A stretch of 64,000 bases of DNA. Source: Athripsodes cinereus (lineage: Eukaryota; Arthropoda; Insecta; Trichoptera; Leptoceridae). This document shows, one piece after another, positions 10,078-21,284 of this stretch. Position 1 is the first letter of the stretch. Each line of letters opens with the position of its first letter. The notes beneath the pieces were generated by a model that saw only the letters and a list, made by a program, of their open reading frames with translations, was not told the DNA's origin and ran no database searches. Location of the stretch: contig OX388314.1 of the NCBI GenBank assembly GCA_947579605.1, positions 1 through 64,000 of the forward strand, written 5' to 3'. The position numbers and the translations under genes are program-made.

Positions 10078-13000
10078 TTTGCAGAGAGGAAGAGAGGCCA
10101 CGGAGGAGTTTATTAGAGTATGTAAGGAAAAGAAGGTAGACATCGGATTGGTACAGGAGCCATATACGGGATCGAGTGGCGTATGTGGACCATACAATGG
10201 AGTCAATGTAATACAGGGAAAGGGAACCAAGGAGGAGCCGATTGGAGCTGCTATCGTTATTGTAGGATCTGAAACTACAGTCATAGAAATTGAAGAATTT
10301 ATCGGAACTAGAATAGCAACTGCAGAAATAAAAACTAAATCTAATCGAAGAATGGTATTCACATCGTTGTACATGGGACCAAAAGATGACATACAGATGA
10401 CTATGGAACGCCTAGAAAAACTAGTCGATAGTTTTAAATCAATCACAATTGGAGGAGACCTTAACGCGAAGCATCACTTGTGGGGATCTGACAGAAACGA
10501 CCACCGCGGTATTAATTTTGCTGAATTTGTAATTGAAAGAGATTTAGTTATACATAATGTCGGTACCACGCCTACGTTTAGGGCAGTTAGATGGGAAAAA
10601 CTATCCGAAAGTATAATTGATGTGACGTTGAGTACAAGAACTTTGGAAACTAAAATTGTTAATTGGAGAGTAGAAGAGGACTGGCTAATAAACTCGGACC
10701 ATAATGCGATCATTTTTTGCGGGGAGGAGGAGCCAACTAGGACAAACAGATACTCAACAAGAAAATTCATAACTAAAAATACGGATTGGGAAAAGTTTAG
10801 GCGAGTGGCCGAAGAAAAGATTTCGAATAATCACTTACTACAAACGGAGGAAATCAATGAGGCCCAGTGCGATAGGTTAGAGGAGATTGTCGAGATGTAT
10901 ACTGGAGATATTATCATACGTTTAAGGAAGTTTGCAGGCAGAAAAGAGCGAAAAATGCAACACGGAAGCTACCATGGTGGAACAAAGACCTTGAAAGTAA
11001 AGCAAAGAATGTGAAGCAAGTTAAACGGAAAATGGCAAACTCAAATGGACAAAGGAAAAAGGCCCTTAATGAGCAGTATTCGATCTTGAAAGCTGAACTG
11101 AGGGAAGAGATTGCAGAGGCCAAAACAAGTAGTTGGAAGGAGTTCTGCCAGAGACAGAATAGAGAGTCGGTGTGGGATGGTGTAAACAAAATATTATCGG
11201 TGAATCCAACAAGAATGATTTTTTTAATTTTATTTTATTTTTATTTTATTGGCACATCTACAGGTTTTATACAAATATAATATATTACAATATACAAACA
11301 TATTAACCCATTTACAGATTGCACATTTGTATTCGAATGTGTTTACATAGCTAAAAGAAAGATAAAGTAATAATAAAAAAACCAAATACTAAAATACAAA
11401 AGAAGAATAACAAAACGACAACAAAAGAAGTTACTTAAAAAAAAGACATGACACGATTCTCCAGAGCACCATGCAACCACTGCCATTCCCCGAGCCTCCC
11501 ACTCGCCATGATCCCTAAGATTGTTCGGAAAGAAGGAAAATGGTGCTCTGATATAGATGAAAGCGCAGAGGTAATACTCGAGACATTTTTCCCTGATGAC
11601 GACCTGGAGTCTGATTCCACTGAGCATGAAGAATTGAGGCGGGGTCTGAATGAGGCATACTCAAGTGATGAAACGGAGATTGAAATAACACCAGAAGAAA
11701 TCGATATGGCTCTTTGCAATATGAATCCAGCTAAGGCGCCAGGAGATGATGGACTGACGGCTGACATATGCTTAAATGCCTACAGAGCAAACGAGGAAGT
11801 GCTGAAACGTATTCTAGATAGGTGCCTTAGAATAGGGTATTTTCCCAAAATATGGAAAAAAGCGAGGGCAATTATTATCCCAAAACCGGGAAAGGATGAC
11901 CTATCTGAGGTGCGATCATTTAGACCTATAGGTCTCCTCTCACAACTGGGGAAGGTTTTGGAAAAGATCATATCAAGAAGGCTTATCTGGAGGCTCATGA
12001 AGGAACAACAGATATCGGATTACCAGCATGGCTTTTTGCCGCAGCGTTGCGCAGAGGACGCACTGACTAATGCTGTTGAGTTCATTAGGAGCAACAGAGA
12101 TAAAAAGCGGCTTGTTGCATCTGTATCGCTGGATATCAGAGGAGCTTTCGACAATAGCTGGTGGCCTGCAGTATTAACAAACCTCCGACGTAAATGCATC
12201 ACAGCCGAAATGTATAGGCTTGTAGAGAGCTACCTTAGAGGTAGAGAAGTAGTTTTGGAACATGCGGGTAAAACATACAGCAAGAAAATAACCAAGGGAT
12301 GTGTGCAGGGCTCGGTGTTGGGGCCTCTTCTGTGGAACATCCTCATAGATGAGGTGCTTGATGTGGAGCGAAGTGAGTACTTGTATTTGCATGCTTTTGC
12401 GGATGACATTTTTATCGTGGTGGCTGGCGACAGTGAAACGACTCTGGAAGAAAGATGCAATGACGTGTTGTCAATTATGCACAGGTGGGGAAAGAAGGTC
12501 AAGACGGAATTTGATCCCGAGAAAACTAATCTCATAATAACTACAAAGAGGAGAAAGGTGAATCCAATAAATATTCGAATGGGTGAGATAAACATGAAAC
12601 CGACCAATTCATGCAAAGTGCTGGGTGTAGTGATTGACAAGGATTTGAGCTTCAATGACCATATAGAGACAACATGCAAAAAGATGCTTGGTGTGTACAG
12701 GAAGTTGACCCGAGCAACAAGAAGCACGTGGGGTTTATCCCCACAGATTCTCAAAGTGCTCTACCAGACAATGATAGTCCCCATTGTGGCATATGCGGCG
12801 CCCGTGTGGGTGGAAACACTGAAAAAGAAGAAGAATAAAAACAAAATCCGAGGCATGCAGAGATTGTTCATGCTACAGATGGGGAAGGCATACAGAACGG
12901 TGTCAGGTACTGCGGCGTTGGTTGTGGCTGGCGAGCCGCCCTTGGATCTCGTACTGCGGGAAAGGGCGGAATGTTACTTTTCAAGGAGACGCGGAACCTT

Positions 13001-14004
13001 GAGTGAACTGCCGGACGACAGAAGGATGATGCAGCCCAGAAGGATAACAGACTTGCCACATCCAGGACTGCGAAAACGAATAAGAGTAGAGCCGATGCAG
13101 GAGGAAGGTACGCCGAATGGTTACGAAATTTTCACAGATGGTAGCAAGCTTGAGGGGAGGGTTGGCGCTGCATTTGTGGCGTACAAGGAAGGAAAGAGTA
13201 TATCACAAAAAATGATAAAATTGGCGGACGAATGCTCGGTTTTCCAGGCGGAGCTGGTTGCCATAAAAGCGGCATTGGAATGGATAACTAAACAAGGAAA
13301 AAATGATTATCGAATCCATAGCGACAGTATGTCGGGACTTCAGGCCATTTGCGATGCCAACAGTACCAACCCGCTGATTGTGGAGATTCGCGAAATATTC
13401 TGGGCGATAAGCGACATGGGGGCGCATTGCACATTCCAGTGGATTAAGGCACATGTGGGCCATGAAGGCAATGAAAAAGCAGATGAACTGGCAAAAAAGG
13501 CGACCAGTAAGAAAACCTGCGCAAGCTTCAGTCAGTTCCCCCAAAGCTATACAAAGAGTATTAATAGAAAACACGCAGGAACACTGGTAAGAGGAATATA
13601 AAGCAGAAGATGTTGGAAAGCACGTTAAGAACTTCTTCACTACTATTGGAGATGCCAAAAGATTCGAAAAGATAGTGGGAACCAATTTCGAGTTAACGCA
13701 GGTGCTGACTGGTCACGGACTATTCAGACAATACCTGCACAGATTCCATAAAAGAGACAGCCCCTGCTGCACATGTGATGGGATGAGTGTGCAGGACGTG
13801 GGGCACTAGTTGTTTGAGTGTCCGGTTGTGGAGCGGGAAAGACAAAGATGGAGTGCACAAGTGGGGAAAGCAATAACAAATTATGATGAATTAATAGACT
13901 CTTTCGGGGATGAGGAGAGTATGAAGAGTTTCGGAGATTATGTTATAAAAATGATGAAGAAAACTAGGAGGATCAACATGAAAGAAGACGAGAATATAGA
14001 TTGA
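10067..14004 (+). pseudogene. LINE ORF2: endonuclease, reverse transcriptase, RNase H, C-terminal zinc finger; broken
   Basis: The endonuclease (10067 to about 10950) has VQEP, GGDLNAKHHLWGSD, IIDVTL and SDHNAI. A frameshift near 10950 moves the reading frame, which resumes as KLPWWNKDLE and runs to NPTR at 11214. A retroposon (11219-11508) interrupts it. It resumes at IPKIVRKEGKW and gives a full reverse transcriptase: PAKAPGDDGLT, LDIRGAFDNSWW, GCVQGSVLGPLLW, FADD near 12395-12406, and LGVVIDKDLSFNDH. An RNase H domain follows (FTDGSKLEG, FQAELVAIKAALEW, HSDSMSGL, KADELAKKAT). A second frameshift lies in the C run near 13543. There are in-frame stops near 13585 (TAA) and 13807 (TAG, inside the terminal CX2C-type finger before LFECPVVERER). 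The frame ends at 14004. Confidence 0.85.
11219..11508 (-). mobile_element. Nested short retroposon in TRAS-like ORF2
   Basis: About 290 bp on the - strand ending in an AAAAT-rich tail (AATAAAATAAAAATAAAA, at the left end on the + strand). It is flanked by ATGAT on both sides (about 11214-11218 and 11509-11513). Removing it with one ATGAT rejoins ORF2 as NPTR followed by MIPKIV. It looks like a 5'-truncated LINE 3' end or a SINE. No tRNA-like head is seen. Confidence 0.7.
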
Positions 14005-14237
14005 TGTAGGCTATAAGTGTTAAATGGATGAATAATAAGAATAGAAATAAAGACTAAATGACTTGCGTAATTGAATGAAGGTTATATAAATGTATTATAA
14101 TTGAATGAATGTTTAAAATAAAGATAAATAAATTTTGTAATAGGATAAGAAATTTGTAATAAAATAAGAAAAAGAACGTAACAAAAGAATTTAAACCTTG
14201 ACAATAGTGCAAGGTAGAAAAGAAGGAAAAAAAAAAA

Positions 14238-14309
14238 CCTAACCTAACCTAACCTAACCTAACCTAACCTAGCCTAACCTAACCTAACCTAACCTAACAT
14301 GACCTAACA
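14238..14309 (+). repeat. Proximal telomere-repeat tract, degenerating
   Basis: About 14 CCTAA units, with CCTAG near 14270 and CATGACCTAACA at the right edge. It is the last telomere repeat before unique sequence and follows the poly(A) of the TRAS-like element directly. Confidence 0.95.
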
Positions 14310-14339
14310 ATATAAATTCGTATCCAGTTATACCTCTTG

Positions 14340-14742
14340 TCAATGTCGAAGTTGGTTGGTTGGTTGGTTGTTTAGGTTGCAGTTATGCATATGGGTTTTG
14401 CATAACTGCAACCTAAACAATAACGTTCCCTGTCTCTTATCAATCCCATCCAGCTGCATTTGATGTATGGCGCATCAAATGCAGCTGGATACATAAGGCA
14501 ATGTTGATGGAACAATGCCAAGTTCCCAATGTACCAATATTGAGGATACGTATACTTAACTTACCTAACCTAACTGCAACCTAACCTGACCTAACTGCAA
14601 ACAGTACACCACAAAGAATGGTACGCCCGGTTATGCCCTGTTCAGACCGGCACTGTTGATGGAATAATGCCAAGTACCCAATGTACCAATTCAGGATACG
14701 TATACTTAACTTACCTAACCTAACTGCAACCTGACCTAACCA
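14340..14742. repeat. Subtelomere-like hairpins and a 152-bp tandem duplication
   Basis: There is a TTGG run (14352-14370). Next is a hairpin with perfect 22-bp arms (14368-14389 with 14399-14420) containing TTTAGGTTGCAGTTATGCA, then a second hairpin with perfect 16-bp arms (14450-14465 with 14473-14488). A sequence starting GGCAMTGTTGATGGA is present twice with a 152-bp period (14497-14600 and 14649-14742). Each copy ends in CTTACCTAACCTAACTGCAACC, so degenerate telomere-like words are part of the duplicated unit. No coding sequence. Confidence 0.75.
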
Positions 14743-16133
14743 TTCCAGATGTTGGGCTTTGAATGGAAGATAAATCACATCTCCTTTTCTCACACTCAGG
14801 CACATGTACCCACTTCTTTGGCTGGGGTCTCCGCTTTTATCTCGCATCTGATGAAAGGAACACTGGCTTCGAGATCTCTTTTTCTGACAATGTCCAGTAC
14901 CACCTGACGAGAATCACCGGAATAAAGATTCTCATAAAGGAAGTGAGACACTTAATGCCTTTACATCTCTAGATGGTTGATCGAATTGACTTGCCAAATT
15001 GTGAATTGTATCCCCACTGTTTACTTCGAGCACAGTATACAAAGTGCCAGTGCGGTTTTGCCGTTCCGAAATGGTACATCACGATTTTTCAAGGCTTCTT
15101 ATCGACATCTTTATTGTCTCTTGATGACTGCTAGAATTAGTAAGTAAATAAATAAAAACAGTAACGTCTGGAAAGACGTAGGAACCAAGTTTTGGCAAAA
15201 ACCATCAAGCCGTTAGTATGCCATTTATAACCTTCATTTCTAATGTACAAACCAAATGGTCCAACAATAGATATTTTTATTTTTCCCTATTACTGTATTT
15301 TAGTCTCGCATTGCAATTATATTATCTTTGGCCTTTTCAGTAGATCACACAGATGTCATTTATCAGTTTAAGGTTTTTTTATGGATGATATTATCAATTT
15401 TTTGCTAACTTTTGACTTTATGTTGGTGTTTCAACTTGAATTTTATTTATTTATTTAATACATAAACGGCTATCGCCTTTTACATCAAAACATTCATTAC
15501 ACAATAATAAAATCACCAATTTCTAATCAAAAACATTTTCAATGGGGAACTGTCACTAAAAAAAAATTTCAACCCAAAAAATAGTACAGAAAATTAGAAA
15601 AATTATGGTGCTTCTTATATTTTTAAATGTGCACTTTTAAGGTTTTTATCAGCATTAATAAAAGCAATTTTCGCACTTCGGCGCAAAAAGGTTCACTCGT
15701 GGCGAAGCAGTGTTTGACAATATCAGGCGTTACAAACAGTACTAAGAGTGAAATGTGTGGCAATACAAAATAGCGCTTAGTGACGTCACACCGGACTAAT
15801 TCAATAACAGAAAATATGGATTTTTAAAATGAAAATAATGAATGAAAAGTTTTATTTTATCGTTTCTTATTAGGATATTCGTGATCAGCGTATATTTATT
15901 AATATGAATTGATAACATTTATTCATATTCCTCGCACATGCATGTTCCCCATTACTAAAAACATAATAAAAACAATACAATAATTCATTAACTTATCCAT
16001 CTCACATCATCAGTTACATACAATCCTCCATAAATCTCATATTAAACACAGAGGACATTAATAATTAAGATTTAAATAATTAGAATTATTTTTATATCTA
16101 CTGGTTTGGTATCCATCTTGACTAGAGAAACTC
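14743..16133. other. Intergenic, no gene seen
   Basis: AT-rich, no convincing ORF or exon. It contains a LINE 3' tail at 15440-15500 (listed separately). Confidence 0.6.
15440..15500 (-). mobile_element. LINE 3' end fragment
   Basis: On the - strand it reads as a tail of AAATAAATAAAT preceded by AGCCGTTTATG and TAAAAGGCGAT. The same arrangement (GGCTGAATAGCCGTAT, then AATAAATAAATA) ends the Jockey-like LINE at 57424-59040, so this is a short 3' fragment of the same or a related family. Similar stubs occur at 20124-20175, 49195-49245, 59895-59930 and 62265-62320. Confidence 0.5.
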
Positions 16134-16276
16134 TATGTAGTTATTCCTCTATTGACTTTATTTATTTTTGCGAGCCGGCTTTCAAGAGCTTCCGCTCTTT
16201 GCCTGACGATGAGAACGGAAGCTCTTGAAAGCCGGCTCGCAAAAATAAATAAAGTCAATAGTGGAATAACTACATA
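16134..16276. mobile_element. Foldback MITE, about 64-bp arms
   Basis: Long inverted repeat. The arms run from TATGTAGTTATTCC through GACTTTATTTATTTTTGCG and AGCCGGCTTTCAAGAGCTTCCG to a loop of about 15 nt holding TTTGCCTGACGATGAG. They differ at only a few positions. Related copies lie at 20026-20130 and 63535-63710. The right flank here (GAACTTCCACCAAGAACCG, 16306 on) matches the 63.5-kb copy in reverse complement, so the mobile unit extends past the arms. Confidence 0.8.
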
Positions 16277-17745
16277 TTGTGTTTCATTTTAAAAATTATT
16301 AATATGAACTTCCACCAAGAACCGTCGGTCGATAAATTAAACTTTAGAGAAACTCTACCTCATATTATGTATATATCCCTTTACTCTCATACCAAATTCT
16401 TTTCATAGCATAACTTCTGCACCTCTTTCTCAAGATTAATCTTCCATACTTCTTCTTATGGATCAATCTAAAATTTGCAGTCTTCGTTTATTATACGGGT
16501 TATAACCCTGGAGATAATCGAAGATAAATAAACATTAATTAAATAAATAAACATTATTTCAGAAATTTACAGAGATCATTTTTTCATACTCGTATATATT
16601 CTTTCTTTTTTCTACGTTTTTTTTCTGACTACATCTTCACAAAATGTATCATGTTCAGTGTCTTGGCAATTGTTTCATGCTCTGGTACCTTTTTCACTTG
16701 TTCAGGAGGCTACATACTAATATCTAGAAATAATTATTATTGGTAGTTGTTTTAAATAAGACAAATATTATAAATCGTATATATAATATATTTCATTCTA
16801 TATAAGATAATTTACATATATTTTTTGTATGATGCATTATACATATGTAATTGATTTCGTCTTAGGTAATATTATTTCATTCATAGCAATTATCATTTTC
16901 TAAAAATGCAATGGAATGTCGAATGATATTACTTACTTATTTATAAGACAGTCATTCGTCATGCATATTAAATATACTTTTATAGGTACAAAATATTAGA
17001 CAAATTCTTCACATTCAAAACTAGTACCGAAATCACAAAGAACTTTTTCTCTCTTTATACATAATAATTATGCAACAATCTTTTGTCTATGGTACATAAC
17101 ATTTGTTTATACATACTTTTACATGACTAGATGTACGAACCTCGTGTAATTAACATAGTTATACCTATATTCCTTCATATATTCCACGTCAATTGCTACA
17201 CAGTTAATGTTCACTTATATGTCAAATTTTTGTTAATACATATTATTATACGTGTGTATGTTGGAAGAAGAACTCAGCAAAAAAATAGATTTCCCACTTT
17301 TTTCATAGTTTTTCGAGTGTCTTGTTTTCGTTTCGTTCATATATCGATGAAATTAAGGGCACTTTACTTATTAACCTCAGCGATGAGGTTTGCCATCCAT
17401 CCATTGTTTTAATTATTTGTTTGCATGAAAAGAAGTATTTTTGTACTATTGGATTTATAAAATTAAAAAAAATGCAGTATGTTCTTATTTATGATATTAC
17501 TCACCGACACTTATATGTGTTTCCTATTTTGATATAGAGATTCAGTTTTAGTTATTATATTAATTAAGAATTTAGAATATAATAGTATGATATATGTACA
17601 TAATATTAATTATCATGTAGTACATAAGTAGACAGTAGGTGGGTATATATATACATAGTGTAACTACCAACGAGGTGCTTAATTCATTTACAAAATATAT
17701 TTAATATTCACTATTACATATACATACATATATATATATATATTA
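16277..17745. other. Intergenic, no gene seen
   Basis: AT-rich with TATA-type microsatellites. Around 17265-17405 there is a weak match to a dispersed retroposon fragment also at 31490-31650 and 49955-50160 (shared GCGATGAGGTTTGCCA and TTTTTCGAGTGTC words). No exon recognised. Confidence 0.5.
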
Positions 17746-20700
17746 TTACAGCTCGGTATCACTCTTTGTGCCTGAAACTTTGGTCTTGTCTTTAGTGCTG
17801 GATTTATTCGCCACGCTCTTGCTCCGGATTCTCTTCCTGCCTCGAATTTTGATCCTCCTTAGTTTGCCTCCTTCTTGATTACTCGATGATTGTTTTGCAG
17901 CTCCTTTTCTTTCTGATTGAACTAGAACTCTGGCAAAGGCATCGTAGTTGTTGATCGTACAAAACTTTCCTAAAATAATAAAAAAAAACACGTTGGCTAA
18001 GTACCTACTTAATAATAATCCATTTCCCTTCTAGTAAATACCGAGATTTGTGGATAACTAAGAAATTTTATTTGTACCCTATTGATACGGTTTGTTAAGT
18101 AAGTAATGAGGTGTTGCAATGATTGATGCATTATTAACATTCATTAAATGTCACTAATATATTATAAGGTAATCTAAAAATAACAATCAATAATCTAATA
18201 AAATAAAAATCAAAAAACATAATTTTGCGATAAACTAGCCTCCTCTGTACATTGAATTGTATAACTGATATTTTATATGATACTGTTTTAATTTTGTTGT
18301 AAACAATGTACAGTGAATAATAAAATAAATATATTTTAGTTTGTGAATACTCGTAGTATATTCCCCAAAAAGAGAATAATAACAATACAATTATTAAACA
18401 ATGAGCAATTAACTGATGTAGATTGTATTAATTAACCTAGCATAAAAATATTGGATTTGTATCAGGTTTTTTGTATTAATATTTCAAACTAGCACTTACT
18501 ATGACATTAAGAAAAAAAATCTTTCTCAAAAAATTACTGGTTGGGAGCAATAGATATAAAAATATAATAAGCATGTAATTTTTTTTTAAAGTCAAATATT
18601 CTTTTAGGACCAAAATTACAACAAAAAATTACATTGAATTGACATTTGATGTGAGTGGCTAAAAGTACTTTAGAAAAATATTTTATGGGTAATGAATAGG
18701 TATTGAGTTCATTTCATTAGATAACTACAGAGTGTAAATAAGCTTAGAAATATGTGGAATTTTTTTCATGAGAATTCTTGAAAAAAAATATCGAATGTAA
18801 TCACTTTCAAAACAACACAAAATTTGGTACTAAATAGCACACAATTGTCTTCATCTATTAGCTTTAAAATCAATTAAGATATTATCGACTGAAATATAAT
18901 TAACTATAGCAAAAAATGCAACATTTTCATATTTTTTTTGGTCATATCTTTTATGTTTGCTGAAGTTAAATTATAAAAAAAAATCTTATTTAACATATTG
19001 CAGCACATAATTATGTTCTTTAAATAAGAATAGTTTCTTGAAATGAGGTTTTCTACTTTTATTGTTTATCAAAACTGCTAGTGCGTGAACGCCAAAACCA
19101 ATGGCAAAAAAGGATGAATTAACATTTAATATACATAGATTTTTCATGATAAAACTGCTAGTGCGTGAACGCCAAAACCAATGGCAAAAAAGGATGAATT
19201 AACATTTAATATAAGTACATAGATTTTTCATGATAAAACTGACCATCACAAAACTCCTCTCCACACTCTGCGCACGACACTATCCTGGTCTCCACCACCC
19301 CAGCCCTGTTCTTAGTCTTTCTCACAGCCGTATTCATAGTGAGCTCTCGCCTGTCCCTTGCTAGAGTTCTCAATTCAGATTTACCGAGCTCGATCAATCT
19401 GGAATCGAAATCTTCCTGCCATTAAATGTACATAATATATACGTGTGGGTATACTTATTAATATTATTATATGTGCCTACTCGTGAGCATTCTATACCTA
19501 CTTAGACCTGCCGCGCATTGGCAACTTTTAGTTGCTTTGATAGATTTAAAATGAAATACAAGTCATTGAACGCGGCCGCGCGCACGAGCAACTAATTAGT
19601 TGCTGCAACTTAGTACTCACGGTTGAGTTAACTACTATTTAGTTGCCGGTGATTAAAGTTGCCAGTGCGCGGTAGGCCATAAAGTCAATACCATTGCAGG
19701 CTCTTGAAATCCAATACATAAAATATGTGACATTTATAACAAGAACTTTTCAAAATGTGTAGGTATATTAATTCAGACCACAAGTCATAAATTCAAAAGG
19801 CAGATTGGTAGTATTTTTTTGGTTTTGATTTTCTTTATAGATAGGTCCGTCATACATCTTTTTTATGTAAATGCATACAGATCCATATATTGTATATTAT
19901 ATTATATATCATGTGAATAAAATATATAAATGTATAAGTATAGGATTTGAAACTCGTAGTAGTAGCACATAGATAGATAGATAAGTATTTATTTAAAAAA
20001 ACAATAAATAAATTTTACTTTTGCCTGACGATGAGAGCGGAAGCTCTTGAAAGCCGGCTCGCAAAAATAAATAAAGTCAATAGTGGAATAACTATATATT
20101 GTGTTTCATTTTATAAATTATTAAGTATTTATTTATTTACACTTCTACATGGCAGAGCCTTTTACATGTTTAGATTAAAAAAAAACAATAACAATTTGAC
20201 AGACGAATTAAACTTAATGTAGGTATAAAAAAAAATTAATTTGGAATGAATAGTGAAAACAATGAAAAATAACAAAATGAAAAAATACAACAAAAAAAAA
20301 ACAAACTGAATTTGAAATTAATGTTCAAACAATAATGAAAAATATTAAAATGAGTGTGTTATACTATTAATAATTAGTCAAATGAAAATGTCAGTTATGG
20401 AGTCAAAACATAAAGTATTGAAAAAATAGTTAATGAGAGTTAATAATAAAAACATAATTTTTAATTAAATTAAATTCAAAAGCATAACACAATTGGAAAG
20501 AGCAAAAAAAATATTATTTTGATGAGATTGAGAGAAAACAAACCTGTTTTAAAACCTATTATTATGTACTTATTACACACATATTATGTACATACTTCAT
20601 ATTAGAAAGATGAATATTATGTTGCTCAGGTGTTGTATGTACATAATATGTACATATGTAGTATTGCAATTAGTAATTTTGGCGTATGTATCACTCACTC

Positions 20701-21284
20701 ACTCACCTGCTAAAATATTCTTCATCCACTTTGGACTTGGGCCTCAGTGATGTCAACATTTTCCAATCAATAGGCACTGTATACAAATCTTCCATCTTCA
20801 AGGACTGCATCTCCACAGGAATGGGATCCATGAATGTGAAATGTTTCCGTTCGTAGCCTCGTGTGCCGTGCTTCTCATATGTTTTCAATTCCTTTTTAGA
20901 AATTTTAAATTTTTGGTCTTCTAAACTGTCCTTAATTTTTATTTCTTCCGGACGTACCTGATACGTTTTCAAACATAACAATAAGGTACATTACTTATGA
21001 AAAATATATTTAAGGCCTTAACTGAGGAAACAGAACAGAAATAAACTTTCAGTAGTTTTGTACACTATCTTTATACAATAAAAATGGTATATAAGGTATT
21101 TTGTACAAAACATATAAAATAAATAAATATAGCAGCGACATAGGACACAAACCTTAACTTGCTTTATTTTGAAATCTGGGACCTTCTCGATGGCTGCTCT
21201 AAACTCCTCCTGGGAGTTTATCGTCACCCTCGAGAGATCCAACACCTCCACTACTTCCTTCTTCTTTTCGAAGAAATCGTCCAT
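17746..21284 (-). CDS. Unrecognised 253-residue protein with a Cys-rich motif, four exons
   Basis: Exons on the - strand: 21153-21284 (starts MDDFFEKKKE), 20707-20957, 19244-19398 and 17746-17969 (ends KSDTEL, stop). All introns have GT-AG borders and the phases join without a stop (0, 2, 1), giving 253 residues. I do not recognise the family. The first two-thirds is charged and partly helical with no signal peptide or membrane segment. A short Cys motif, CAECGEEFCDGKFC, spans the exon 3/4 junction and could bind a metal. The C-terminus is a Lys/Arg/Ser-rich tail (LRRIKIRGRKRIRSK), probably disordered and perhaps nuclear or microtubule-binding. The stop of the CCDC66-like gene lies 377 bp upstream on the same strand. 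It is the host gene nearest the telomere array. Splicing is inferred from sequence only. Confidence 0.7.
19071..19241. repeat. 80-bp tandem duplication abutting a splice donor
   Basis: Copy 1 is 19071-19150 and copy 2 is 19151-19234. They are identical except for a 4-bp AGTA insertion in copy 2, and a third copy begins with AAAACTG at 19235-19241. The exon 3 donor of the - strand gene (GT = 19242-19243) sits at this edge, so the intron start lies in the repeat border. Confidence 0.9.
19505..19678. mobile_element. Small MITE with about 25-bp terminal inverted repeats
   Basis: The left end GACCTGCCGCGCATTGGCAA and the reverse complement of the right end, GGCCTACCGCGCACTGGCAA, differ at four positions. 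TTAGTTGC and its complement recur inside. It lies in the intron between exons 2 and 3 of the unrecognised gene. No clear target duplication. Confidence 0.65.
20026..20130. mobile_element. Half copy of the foldback MITE
   Basis: GCCTGACGATGAGAGCGGAA through GTCAATAGTGGAATAACTA matches the loop and right arm of the 16.1-kb copy. The left arm is missing here. It is followed by an AT-rich LINE-like tail (20124 on). Inside intron 2 of the unrecognised gene. Confidence 0.75.

Larger units (their letters stand above)
8235..14237 (+). mobile_element. TRAS-like telomere-targeted LINE, degenerate full-length copy
   Basis: About 6.0 kb, flanked by CCTAA repeat on the left and ending in a 12-nt A tract (14226-14237) that runs straight into CCTAA repeat. 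Order: leader with no long ORF (8235-8776), ORF1 (8777-10077), ORF2 (10067-14004), 3' leader and poly(A). Its orientation relative to the telomere repeat is opposite to the left-hand element, which fits TRAS versus SART as I recall those families. At least two frameshifts in ORF2, one in ORF1, two in-frame stops and a nested retroposon show that it is dead. Family naming is inference from target and orientation. Confidence 0.8.
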
